DNA of 28,306 nt from an uncultured Oscillospiraceae bacterium. Lineage in GTDB: Bacteria; Bacillota; Clostridia; Oscillospirales; Ruminococcaceae. The stretch covers positions 1-28,306 of the forward strand of contig CAKSPU010000033.1 of NCBI GenBank assembly GCA_934486875.1, in the 5' to 3' direction. Below the pieces are notes generated by a model. It worked only from the letters and a program-made list of their open reading frames with translations. It searched no databases and was not told where the DNA came from. Below, piece after piece: positions 1 to 7,353 of this stretch. A program made the translations under genes and the position numbers. The number at the start of each line of letters is the position of its first letter. Position 1 is the first letter of the stretch.

Positions 1-117
1 ATGGGCTTTGATGTGTTTTTATTATGACTGTTTTCTATTATTAATTTAATGTATGCTCAACAACTGAAAAAGTGCGTAGGAGCTTTGCTTAAAAGCATTT
101 TTTCGGTTATTTGGAGC

Positions 118-283
118 AAAAAAAATTGGCCAAATCGCCAAAAAAATCTTGCACCTTGCCGATCGTTAGCGGCGGCAAAGCAGACATTAAATCATGCAGT
201 ACGGCACAAATCTTTGATTTGTGCAGCTGAAAATCCTGTTTTACAGGGTTTCTCAGCCAATAACTGCCCTTTGGGCAGTTATT
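118..283 (-). ncRNA. Candidate structured RNA or structured 3' UTR: row of hairpins ending in a terminator
   Basis: Read on the minus strand, three hairpins follow one another almost without spacing, each with an AAA loop. They are 283-259 (perfect 11-bp stem), 257-226 (14 pairs with one bulge and one G-T mismatch position) and 224-204 (perfect 9-bp stem). A fourth stem of 6 bp follows (178-173 with 161-156). A final 5-bp stem (141-137 with 130-126) leads straight into eight T (125-118), a rho-independent terminator shape. The row starts about 46 bases after the stop of the SEC-C gene, so it may be that gene's 3' UTR or a separate RNA; no good promoter of its own was seen. The rest of 1-328 is AT-rich, and a 78-codon plus-strand reading frame there lacks support. 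The RNA class is not recognised. Confidence 0.5.
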
Positions 284-328
284 GAGTACGCACTAATTTA
301 TCAATAATATAAGATATCATTTAAAATG

Positions 329-1678
329 CTATTTTTTTCCATGACAAAATTTAAATTTTTTGCCACTTCCACAAGGACAAAGATCATATACATTAATTTT
401 TTTAGACATTCCCATAATCATTGAAATATTTCCATCGTGCATCATTTTTAATTCTCTTAATCGATATAAATATTCGGAAATTGCCAAAATGCCCTGAAGC
501 ATATGTACTGCTTCGTTTTCAAACTCAAGCAAATACTCTGTTTTTGAATTAGCTCGATCTTTGGGGTCGGGAATATATGTTATTAATTGTGAAATAGTAT
601 CATAATCCACATCGTTGTGACCAATAGCATTTCTTATCTTTGAATTTACATTAACACCAAGATAATTTGTGTAAATTTCCGAATCAAGGCAAAAATGAAA
701 CCTTTTTGCCTTTGGCAACCTGACATATTCATCTAAGGTATATATTTTATTATCAATTATGGCTGATATATTAAAATTTCCTCGATACTTAATGTTATTT
801 AAGGCAATCGGAATGATGATTAGATTGCCTAATGTTTCGTATGCATCTAAGTAAAATTGCTTTACCGTATCAAAGGTGCTGGTAGTAGATCCATTATTCT
901 CGTAATCAAAAGTATCTTCTCCAATATATTGCAAACATATTGAGGGAATAAGTGCAGGATACACTTTAACAAAGCTATCCAATATGTTATATATAGCAGA
1001 TTGAATTTGCTCTATATGATAACCATCATGTGAATTCAAAAAAGATATCAGAGACTTCATCTGAACCGGATTAAGTCTTAATATATCATCACTAAAATTC
1101 AAATCTTTAAGAATATCTTTCCTTAATGTCGAGTAAAATGCAATTACTTCTATATTATGAACAGCACGGAGAATTCCAGCTTCATTTTCACACGAAAAAA
1201 AAGTTCCATGAAATTCATTTTTTATTTCCTGAACAAGGAACTCACTCTTATTCTGATACAAGTCGAAAATTCTTTTATAACAAATCCATTTGTCTGAGGT
1301 ATGGTTCAAACTTTCAACTACACTAATAAATTCATTTATTCCATTATCTTTATATGTTTGTACAATGTATTTCATAAATGGCGAAATGGGATTCCAATTT
1401 GATAAATCGTCATTACATATCTTGGTAACCGGAAATTCTCCAGAACATTCAACAACATAGTTGCTAGTTGTAACCGATGAATGTTCAACAATATCGGCAT
1501 TATCGAATTCAAAACTCAAACTCGGCTCAGTTTGTCCGATTACTACTTTTCCGCAAAGTGAAGTTCTGCATCTGCAGCAAGTCACAACAATAGGATGTTG
1601 TTTGAGCTTTCCGACTTGTAAACGAACCCTTGTTACACTACCGCATACCTGACATTTAATATAAGTATTGTATACCAT
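329..1678 (-). CDS. Zinc-ribbon / SEC-C motif protein of unknown function
   Basis: The protein has 449 residues. The N-terminus carries cysteines in a zinc-ribbon arrangement (C9-x2-C12 and C34/C35/C37). The last residues form a SEC-C motif, C434-x-C436-x8-C445-H446, the zinc-binding tail first known from SecA and reused in many unrelated proteins. The roughly 390 residues between are not recognised, show no membrane segment and look helical and cytosolic. The ATG is preceded by an AGGAT-type site about 13 bases upstream and by a consensus promoter at 1835-1863. The gene is clearly more AT-rich than the polysaccharide locus and sits beside an IS110 element, which suggests horizontal gain. SEC-C proteins often occur in genomic islands, but a defence role is only a guess. 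Confidence 0.75.
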   Translation of the reverse strand: MVYNTYIKCQVCGSVTRVRLQVGKLKQHPIVVTCCRCRTSLCGKVVIGQTEPSLSFEFDNADIVEHSSVTTSNYVVECSGEFPVTKICNDDLSNWNPISPFMKYIVQTYKDNGINEFISVVESLNHTSDKWICYKRIFDLYQNKSEFLVQEIKNEFHGTFFSCENEAGILRAVHNIEVIAFYSTLRKDILKDLNFSDDILRLNPVQMKSLISFLNSHDGYHIEQIQSAIYNILDSFVKVYPALIPSICLQYIGEDTFDYENNGSTTSTFDTVKQFYLDAYETLGNLIIIPIALNNIKYRGNFNISAIIDNKIYTLDEYVRLPKAKRFHFCLDSEIYTNYLGVNVNSKIRNAIGHNDVDYDTISQLITYIPDPKDRANSKTEYLLEFENEAVHMLQGILAISEYLYRLRELKMMHDGNISMIMGMSKKINVYDLCPCGSGKKFKFCHGKK

Positions 1679-1834
1679 CTTAAATCGTCATCCTATCTTT
1701 TTTGTTTTTGCAAATCATTTTATTTACTTATATTCATATAAGATGATTGAAAGAATATATTTATAAACGAACCATCTGACATTTTCAACTCAACCTTGTT
1801 TTCATCCCTAATAAAGCAGTTAATCGGTAAGTAC

Positions 1835-1863
1835 ATTATATCACAAGCATTACAAAATGTCAA
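1835..1863 (-). promoter_or_regulatory. Consensus sigma-A promoter for the SEC-C gene
   Basis: On the minus strand a perfect -35 TTGACA (1863-1858) and a perfect -10 TATAAT (1840-1835) are separated by 17 bases. The predicted start near 1828 leaves a leader of about 150 bases before the SEC-C start at 1678. A 77-codon frame overlaps the leader but would start upstream of this promoter, inside the IS terminator, so it was not called. Nothing else is seen in the AT-rich stretch 1679-1943. Confidence 0.75.
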
Positions 1864-1943
1864 ATTTTGCTGCATATATAATTTCAGAGCGTTTATAAAG
1901 AAAATAGCTTGCAAAACAATTATGATGACCTGCTGAGTGGTGT

Positions 1944-1977
1944 AAAAAAACACTCAGGTCCATATTGAACCTGAGTG
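1944..1977 (-). terminator. Rho-independent terminator after the IS110 transposase
   Basis: A perfect 9-bp stem (1977-1969 with 1959-1951, 9-base loop) is followed on the minus strand by seven T (1950-1944). It lies 5 bases after the transposase stop and may also belong to the right-end non-coding part of the element. It insulates the SEC-C gene from transposase transcription. Confidence 0.75.
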
Positions 1978-1981
1978 AATG

Positions 1982-3151
1982 TCATAATCTGCTTATTTTG
2001 ATGGCGGAGCACAATAAATTGTAATCATAATAATGCTTGCCCTCGGAACGCTTCTTGTCAATGAACTGATACACCGGTTCATCTTCCGGTTTGTTAAGGA
2101 TATATACTTCAGTTATCTGAAAAAGAACCTTTCTGAGTGCCGCTGAGCCACGTTTGGAAATGTGCCTTGAAGATACATCAAGCTGTCCCGACTGATACGG
2201 CGGGGCATCAAGTCCTGCAAAAGCAGCTATTGCCCTTCTGTTTCTGAAACGGCGGGTGTCACCGACCTCTGCAATAAGCTGAGGACCATACACCTTTCCA
2301 ACTCCGAACATCGACATTACAGTGTCGTACTCGGGCAGTGAGGAAGCGATCCTGTTCATTTCGTCTCAAATGGACGAAAGCGTTTCAAGTATAGTATTCA
2401 GCTGAGAAACAGCCTGCGTTACAAGCAGCTTCACGCTGTCATTCATAGGAAGAACAGCAATGACAGATTTAGCATAAGCATGTATTTCCTCTGCTTTAGA
2501 CTCAGAGTATTTGTATTTATTCTTGCTGCACCAGCTTTTGTATTTGGCTTTGAATACGGATAAATACAGCTTGGCAACACAGTCCTTATGAGGAAATGCC
2601 TTAAGAAAATCCACCCATTTCTCATGACCGTCAGATTGTCTTTCGGGAGATGTAAAGAGTTTATTGATACCGGGAAAAACAGAATCGGTCAGGGAGATAA
2701 GGTTGTTTTTCATCATAGTCTGTATCTTGATGGATTGATTGTATTGCCTGTTCAGCAGTTTCAATGTTTTACGCTGTTCATCGGCAGGAATATATTCATC
2801 AAGTTCAGTCCAGCGGTCGAGAGCATAGGAAGCAAGCTTCAAAGCGTCTTTCTTGTCCGTCTTGACCTTTCTCAAAGAGTTTCCGCCATAGTCATGAACT
2901 AAGAGAGCATTGACTACGGAAACAAATATACCGTTGTTATGGAGAAACTGTGCTATGGGTTCAAAATATGTACCGGTGTACTCCATAACAACCTTTGATT
3001 CACCCGGCAAAGCCTTGATAAGCTCAGCAAGCTGTTTAAGGTCACTGTCGTTATGAATAACATCAAAAGGTGAAGCTGCCACTTCTCCGAATGGTCTGAG
3101 CACCGCAACAGTGCTTTTGCCTTTGGAAACATCGATACCTACTGCGTTCAT
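1982..3151 (-). pseudogene. IS110-family transposase interrupted by an in-frame TGA
   Basis: The minus-strand frame encodes about 389 codons in two pieces in the same frame, separated only by TGA at 2368-2366. The first 261 residues are the RuvC-like DEDD domain, with acidic residues D7, E57, D99 and D102 visible. The piece after the stop carries the Transposase_20 domain, with the GVGKVYGPQLIAEVGD region and the YQSG segment that should hold the catalytic serine. No other frameshift or stop is present, so the lesion is probably recent, perhaps a C-to-T change of an Arg codon. A separate C-terminal product could start at the ATG at 2359, but alone it would lack the DEDD domain. Readthrough cannot be excluded, though TGA is a normal stop elsewhere in the window. 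Confidence 0.85.
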
Positions 3152-3189
3152 TAAACATCACTCCTGTTTGGATATGTAATCGGATGCCA

Positions 3190-3400
3190 CGCTTTTTCTC
3201 ATTACCTATTCAATCTGTTGGGTGACACGAACGCACCGATGAGGCGGCTCAACCTGCAAAAACGAACACTGCAATGAAAGCATGGATGACAGTCTTAATT
3301 ACGGGTGCTTTGTCCCAAGGAGGAATACGTCATTCCAATCACTGCTTTCATTGTAGCTCAGAAATGAGTGCGTGTAAACCATAGCTGGCTTGCTGTGGAT
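3190..3400 (-). ncRNA. Candidate IS110 bridge RNA in the transposase leader
   Basis: The non-coding stretch upstream of the transposase folds strongly. A perfect 11-bp inverted repeat (3353-3343 with 3282-3272) encloses a second stem (3336-3329 with 3290-3284, one bulge) and an inner loop region of about 38 bases. A promoter at 3407-3434 would start a transcript near 3400 running through this fold toward the transposase ATG. IS110 elements of the IS621 type encode a bridge RNA of about 180 bases in just this position, whose loops pair with target and donor DNA. The assignment rests on position and fold only; the guide loops have not been matched to DNA. The remainder of 3152-3634 holds this leader, its promoter and the promoter of the next locus. 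Confidence 0.45.
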
Positions 3401-3406
3401 TTACCG

Positions 3407-3434
3407 ACTATACTTATTGTAACAGTCCTGCCAA
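3407..3434 (-). promoter_or_regulatory. Promoter of the IS110 leader and transposase
   Basis: On the minus strand -35 TTGGCA (3434-3429) and -10 TATAGT (3412-3407) are separated by 16 bases. It points to the folded leader and the transposase. The -35 lies inside a 6-bp inverted repeat (3425-3443). Confidence 0.55.
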
Positions 3435-3536
3435 AAACAGGACCGTAATTATTATATAAAAGGCTGATTATATTGTTAAAGTTTTGTTAGCTTTGACAAA
3501 ATTTCCGAATCTTTTGAAATTAATTGCTATTGCCTA

Positions 3537-3566
3537 TTGATTTTATGGTTCACATTGTGCTATAAT
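3537..3566 (+). promoter_or_regulatory. Promoter of the polysaccharide locus
   Basis: A -35 TTGATT (3537-3542), an 18-base spacer and a perfect -10 TATAAT (3561-3566) with an extended TGC just before it. The transcript would start near 3573, about 60 bases before the epsG-like start codon. Confidence 0.65.
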
Positions 3567-3634
3567 ATAACAGAAAACAATAGCAAATTGTTTATTCGCC
3601 GGGCGGACAGTCCGACGAAAAGGAGTTTACAGGT

Positions 3635-4744
3635 TTGATAATATATATTCTGCTCCCCATAGTTCTTGTTGTTCCCGGGATCTTTTTGTGTCGGGAAAAG
3701 GCAGGAAAGGTGGGAAAGGGCATATATGCTGCTTTTTTCGGTATTGCAGTTTTCGCATTGATGGCATTCCGAAGCTTTGTAGGCACTGATTATCAGTCAT
3801 ATGCACAGCTTTACGATTACTTCAATTATGCGGAAATGGACGAGGTGTCAAAGCTCGCTCACGAAAAAGGCTTTGTAGTGCCGCTGAAGATACTTTGCGA
3901 TATTTTTGAAGATTATCACGCCCTTTTTGCAGTGACGGCGTTTTTTATAGCTGCTGCCACCGCAATTTACATATACAAATTCTCATCAAACCCCTGCATA
4001 AGCGCACTTGCATATGTCTGTTTCGGAATGTTCTTCTATTCGATGAACTTCATCAGGCAGATGATCGCAGGCGTGATAGTTATGTTTGCTGTGGAATTTA
4101 TAAGGGAAAAAAGCTTCATCAGGTATCTTGCCGTTATATTGTTCGCCGCCTGTTTCCACTGGTCGGCGCTGGTGATGATCCCGTTCTATTTTATTTTGCA
4201 GATAAAGCTTGAACCGCTGATCCTCGGGGCATATGCCGCAGTTTCGGCGATGCTGCTCATATTTGCGGAGGATATAATAGATTTCGGACTGAAAACATTA
4301 TACACCAAATACCTGACAGACTACACCCCTGACCTTGGAGGCGGTGTATCGGCAGCATATCTTCTGTGCTACGGTGTTCTTTTTGCCGCTGCATTCCTGC
4401 TGCGCAAGCGTTTATATGCAAAAAACGAAATGAACGGTGTTTACCTTTCCTGTCTGTTTTTTGTTGTGATGTTTGAGCTGCTCGGAGCACGCTATGCTAT
4501 GCTTTCAAGATTCGGTCTGCTGTTTATTATGCCCGCATTTCCGGGGTTGGCTCCCGATCTTGTATCGTCGGCATCGGAAATGGCAAGGGAGAGATTTGCA
4601 GCAAAGCCAAAGCTTGCTTCGGCACTTACATATACCGTATTCGCACTCATAGCCGCAGGCTTCTATATCTGGCTTATTTCCAGCGGAAGCAACGGCGCTG
4701 TTCCTTACCGCACGGTGTTTGAATACAGCCGTGAGATATGGTAA
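3635..4744 (+). CDS. EpsG-family (Wzy-like) polysaccharide polymerase
   Basis: The protein has 369 residues and is a polytopic membrane protein with about nine to ten hydrophobic segments. It carries the EpsG-like N-terminal pattern: a first membrane segment, then FRSFVGTDYQSYAQLY after the second, and FSMNFIRQMIAG-type residues further on. EpsG proteins are thought to polymerise exopolysaccharide repeat units at the membrane. The start is TTG, supported by AAGGAG nine bases upstream; no ATG fits as well. It is the first gene of the locus behind its own promoter, and its stop lies 13 bases before the next gene. The family call is good; the glycan product is unknown. Confidence 0.75.
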   Translation: MIIYILLPIVLVVPGIFLCREKAGKVGKGIYAAFFGIAVFALMAFRSFVGTDYQSYAQLYDYFNYAEMDEVSKLAHEKGFVVPLKILCDIFEDYHALFAVTAFFIAAATAIYIYKFSSNPCISALAYVCFGMFFYSMNFIRQMIAGVIVMFAVEFIREKSFIRYLAVILFAACFHWSALVMIPFYFILQIKLEPLILGAYAAVSAMLLIFAEDIIDFGLKTLYTKYLTDYTPDLGGGVSAAYLLCYGVLFAAAFLLRKRLYAKNEMNGVYLSCLFFVVMFELLGARYAMLSRFGLLFIMPAFPGLAPDLVSSASEMARERFAAKPKLASALTYTVFALIAAGFYIWLISSGSNGAVPYRTVFEYSREIW

Positions 4745-4757
4745 AGGGGGCGGTAAT

Positions 4758-5252
4758 ATGTATGTTAATATTTGCAGGGAGATCGCTCACAGGGAAAGCA
4801 GGCACAGCACGCCCGGCAATGCTCTCGTATGCATCGCCGTGACGCTTGCATTCGTTTTCTGGCGGTTTGAGGGATATATTTCCCCACGCATAATGTCGGT
4901 GCTCACAGCGGCGGCGGGAATAATTATGGTTTTCTGCTGGTTCGGCTTTTCCTTTTCGTCAGGGCTTCTTGACAAATGCGGATTTGCCGTATTCACGGCG
5001 CTTTTCTGGAATGTGCCTCCTGTCATTTGCCTGCTTGCGGAAAGAATGACACCACGCACCTTCAGCAGCGCTCTGTATCTGGCGGGAAAATATTCCGAAC
5101 TGCTTGTACCCTATTCACTGGGAGGACTGCCCATATTCAAAAATATGGATTATGTCACTTCCGCAGCAGCCTTTTCGTGCATCTGCCTGATGGCATATCT
5201 TGTAGGTATGCTGTCGATGCGGTCAAGAGCATTGGCTGAAAACAATGTATGA
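4758..5252 (+). CDS. Small four-helix membrane protein of unknown function
   Basis: The protein has 164 residues with four hydrophobic segments, at roughly 21-40, 48-68, 75-95 and 132-152. The ATG at 4758 is chosen over an in-frame ATG at 4719 because AAAGGGGG lies seven bases before it and because it then no longer overlaps the upstream gene. It follows the EpsG-like polymerase by 13 bases, so the two are probably co-translated, and it may assist the polymerase or anchor the assembly complex. No family is recognised. Confidence 0.65.
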   Translation: MYVNICREIAHRESRHSTPGNALVCIAVTLAFVFWRFEGYISPRIMSVLTAAAGIIMVFCWFGFSFSSGLLDKCGFAVFTALFWNVPPVICLLAERMTPRTFSSALYLAGKYSELLVPYSLGGLPIFKNMDYVTSAAAFSCICLMAYLVGMLSMRSRALAENNV

Positions 5253-5326
5253 TATTTGTCTCGAAAGAGTCAAATTATCCGACTGCCACAAAACAGTCAT
5301 ATATATCATTTTAGGAGGATAATGTT

Positions 5327-6010
5327 ATGAAGAAAAGAAATGTAGCATTTGTATGCGCTTGCGCAATGGCTTTATCTATGGTATCCGTTCCCGCTTACGC
5401 AATCGACTACAGCACCGGCAGCACAGGCGGAACAGCAACACCCGTTGTTTCCACTGTTGATAACGGCAGCGCTGAAGCAACTGCAACTGCTGAGACCACT
5501 GTAAGAACAAGAGCTGTTACAGACGCTATTGCAAGCGGTGAGGCTGTTTCCGTATCAGGCTCTTCCATTGCTCTCGGAAGAAATGCTGTTGCAGCTATTG
5601 CAAAGGCAGAAGCACCTGTAACCTTCGTTAACGAGGACACAGGCGTTTCCATCACTATTGACCCCGCTACTGTTGAGAAGGTTGGCAAGATCGACCTCGG
5701 TATGGCAGTTGAGGAAACAGATATGGGCGTTAAGATCACCCCTGCAATGACAGGTAAGTTCGGTCTTACACTTTCCGTAACTATCCCTCAGGCAAGCATT
5801 CCCGCAAGCGTTGATGTAAACAATGCTCACCTCTACTATGTTTCCGACGACGGAAAGGTTCAGGATCTCGGAGCTCTTACTCCCAATGCTGACGGCAGCT
5901 TCACTGTTGAGCTTACTCACGCTTCCAGCTACATAATCGGTTCCGCATCTATCGAGGATATCTCCGCAGGTGCAGGTCTTGACGGCGAAGGCGACGTTCT
6001 CGCTGACTGA
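5327..6010 (+). CDS. Secreted Ala/Thr/Val-rich surface protein, probably highly expressed
   Basis: The protein has 227 residues. A clear signal peptide (KKR, hydrophobic core, VPAYA cleavage around residue 25) is followed by a low-complexity Gly/Thr/Ala region. Next come beta-rich segments ending in a pattern (LYYVSDDGKVQDLG, then SFTVELTHASSYIIG) that resembles C-terminal domains of many Firmicute cell-surface proteins. No LPxTG anchor or membrane tail is present. AGGAGG lies eight bases before the ATG. Codon use is strongly biased to AAG, GTT, GCT, ATC and TTC, unlike the neighbouring glycosyltransferases, which suggests high expression. A terminator follows. It may be a matrix or surface protein exported together with the glycan; this is inference. 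Confidence 0.7.
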   Translation: MKKRNVAFVCACAMALSMVSVPAYAIDYSTGSTGGTATPVVSTVDNGSAEATATAETTVRTRAVTDAIASGEAVSVSGSSIALGRNAVAAIAKAEAPVTFVNEDTGVSITIDPATVEKVGKIDLGMAVEETDMGVKITPAMTGKFGLTLSVTIPQASIPASVDVNNAHLYYVSDDGKVQDLGALTPNADGSFTVELTHASSYIIGSASIEDISAGAGLDGEGDVLAD

Positions 6011-6026
6011 TTTTGTTTCTCCTTCA

Positions 6027-6084
6027 TAAACAGGGCATTTTAACAGGTGCATTTGCAATAAATGCACCCTGAGTGTCCTGTTTA
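6027..6084 (+). terminator. Two-tier terminator hairpin
   Basis: An outer perfect 8-bp stem (6027-6034 with 6077-6084) encloses an inner perfect 9-bp hairpin (6046-6054 with 6060-6068). The following tail is AT-rich but not a pure T run. It separates the secreted-protein transcript from the glycosyltransferase operon. Confidence 0.6.
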
Positions 6085-6156
6085 TATTTCATTATTATAT
6101 GATATGGGTCTGATGACGGGACAATGCTCAGATTCATTAATAAGGGATGTTGAGCG

Positions 6157-7353
6157 TTGCCTAAGAAAGTATTGTTTGTTGCCTCAGTTGTCAAAAAACA
6201 TATAAATCAGTTCCATCTTACCTATCTCAAGTGGTTCAAGGACAGAGGATATGAAGTCCACGTCTGTGCCAGAAATGATTTTGAGGACGGGGAAAAATGC
6301 TTTATACCTTATTGCGATAAGTATTTTGACATTCCGTTCAGCAGGTCTCCTTTTTCCCTTTCAAATCTGTCGGTATATTTCAGACTGAAAAAAATAATCG
6401 ACAGCGGTGATTATGAGCTCATACACTGCCATACTCCCGTTGCTGCGGTCATAACACGTCTGGCGGCTGTCGGATTCAGGCGAAAGGGCAAGAAGGTCAT
6501 TTATACGGCTCACGGTTTTCACTTTTTCAAGGGGGCTCCCGCCACAAGCAGGCTGTACTACCTTGTGGAAAAGTTTATGGCTCCGTTTACGGACGCTCTA
6601 ATCACCATTAATCAGGAGGATTATGAAGCGGCGCAGAAATTCTGCCGTAAATGCAGCTGCAAAAGCTATCTGGTTCACGGAGTGGGTGTGGACACGGTGC
6701 GTATCAAAAATACCACGGTTGACCGCTCTGCTGTGAGGGAAAAGCTTGGCATACCCGATGATGCTTTTGTTATAATGACCACGGTTGAGATAAACCGCAA
6801 CAAAAATATCTCGACGGCTCTCAGGGCGTTTCAGAAGGTCAGAAAGCCGAATATGTTCTATCTTGTCTGCGGAAGCGGAGATATGAAAGATACCTGCACG
6901 GAGTTGGCAGAATCGCTTGGAATAAGCGATAATGTTATCTTTGCAGGCTACCGGTATGATGTTTTCACACTTCTTCATATTGCAGATGTTTTCCTTTTCC
7001 CTTCGTACAGAGAGGGGCTTGGGATAGCTGCGATAGAGGCTATGTCCGCAGGACTTCCGATCATCGCTTCAAATATCAGAGGTGTCACCGAATATGCGGT
7101 TGACGGTCAGAACAGCCTTTTGTTCAGACCTGATGATACAGACGGCTTTGCAGGTGCTATTGCTGAGCTTGAAAGCAATAAAGAGCTCAGGAAAAGGCTT
7201 GGGGAAGAGGCTGAAAAGTCTGTGTACAAATTTGATATCCGCTGTTCCGTAAAGGCAATGTCGGAAATTTATTATGAATATGCCGATATACCTGTGATAA
7301 ATGGACAGGAATGCACGGAAAATGCATCTGATTACGAAAGAGCCTCTGTATGA
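6157..7353 (+). CDS. Family 4 glycosyltransferase (GT-B fold)
   Basis: The protein has 398 residues. The N-terminal domain starts KKVLFVASVVKKHINQF and contains the IHCHTPV and YTAHGFHFF segments typical of EpsD/CapM-like GT4 enzymes. The C-terminal nucleotide-sugar domain has the E-x7-E motif at E286 and E294 within SYREGLGIAAIE. It is a retaining cytosolic or membrane-associated enzyme that transfers a sugar from an NDP donor to a lipid-linked acceptor. The start is TTG, with AAGGGA about nine bases upstream. Its stop overlaps the next start (ATGA), so it heads a tightly coupled operon. The sugar specificity cannot be read. Confidence 0.85.
   Translation: MPKKVLFVASVVKKHINQFHLTYLKWFKDRGYEVHVCARNDFEDGEKCFIPYCDKYFDIPFSRSPFSLSNLSVYFRLKKIIDSGDYELIHCHTPVAAVITRLAAVGFRRKGKKVIYTAHGFHFFKGAPATSRLYYLVEKFMAPFTDALITINQEDYEAAQKFCRKCSCKSYLVHGVGVDTVRIKNTTVDRSAVREKLGIPDDAFVIMTTVEINRNKNISTALRAFQKVRKPNMFYLVCGSGDMKDTCTELAESLGISDNVIFAGYRYDVFTLLHIADVFLFPSYREGLGIAAIEAMSAGLPIIASNIRGVTEYAVDGQNSLLFRPDDTDGFAGAIAELESNKELRKRLGEEAEKSVYKFDIRCSVKAMSEIYYEYADIPVINGQECTENASDYERASV

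Larger units (their letters stand above)
1944..3443 (-). mobile_element. IS110-family insertion sequence, ends approximate
   Basis: The element comprises a DEDD/Transposase_20 recombinase gene (broken), a short 3' end with a terminator hairpin and a folded 5' non-coding end of about 250-290 bases. IS110 elements usually lack classical terminal inverted repeats and do not make clear target duplications, so the true borders cannot be fixed here. The limits given run from the terminator to a small inverted repeat (3425-3430 with 3438-3443) near the promoter. Confidence 0.7.

Noticed and set aside
49..285. 78-codon plus-strand reading frame
   Set aside because: It runs through the perfect hairpins and the terminator, has no ribosome site and no protein-like composition.
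1720..1953. 77-codon minus-strand frame upstream of the SEC-C gene
   Set aside because: It would start inside the IS110 terminator and span the SEC-C promoter; the part after the promoter lacks a start with a ribosome site.
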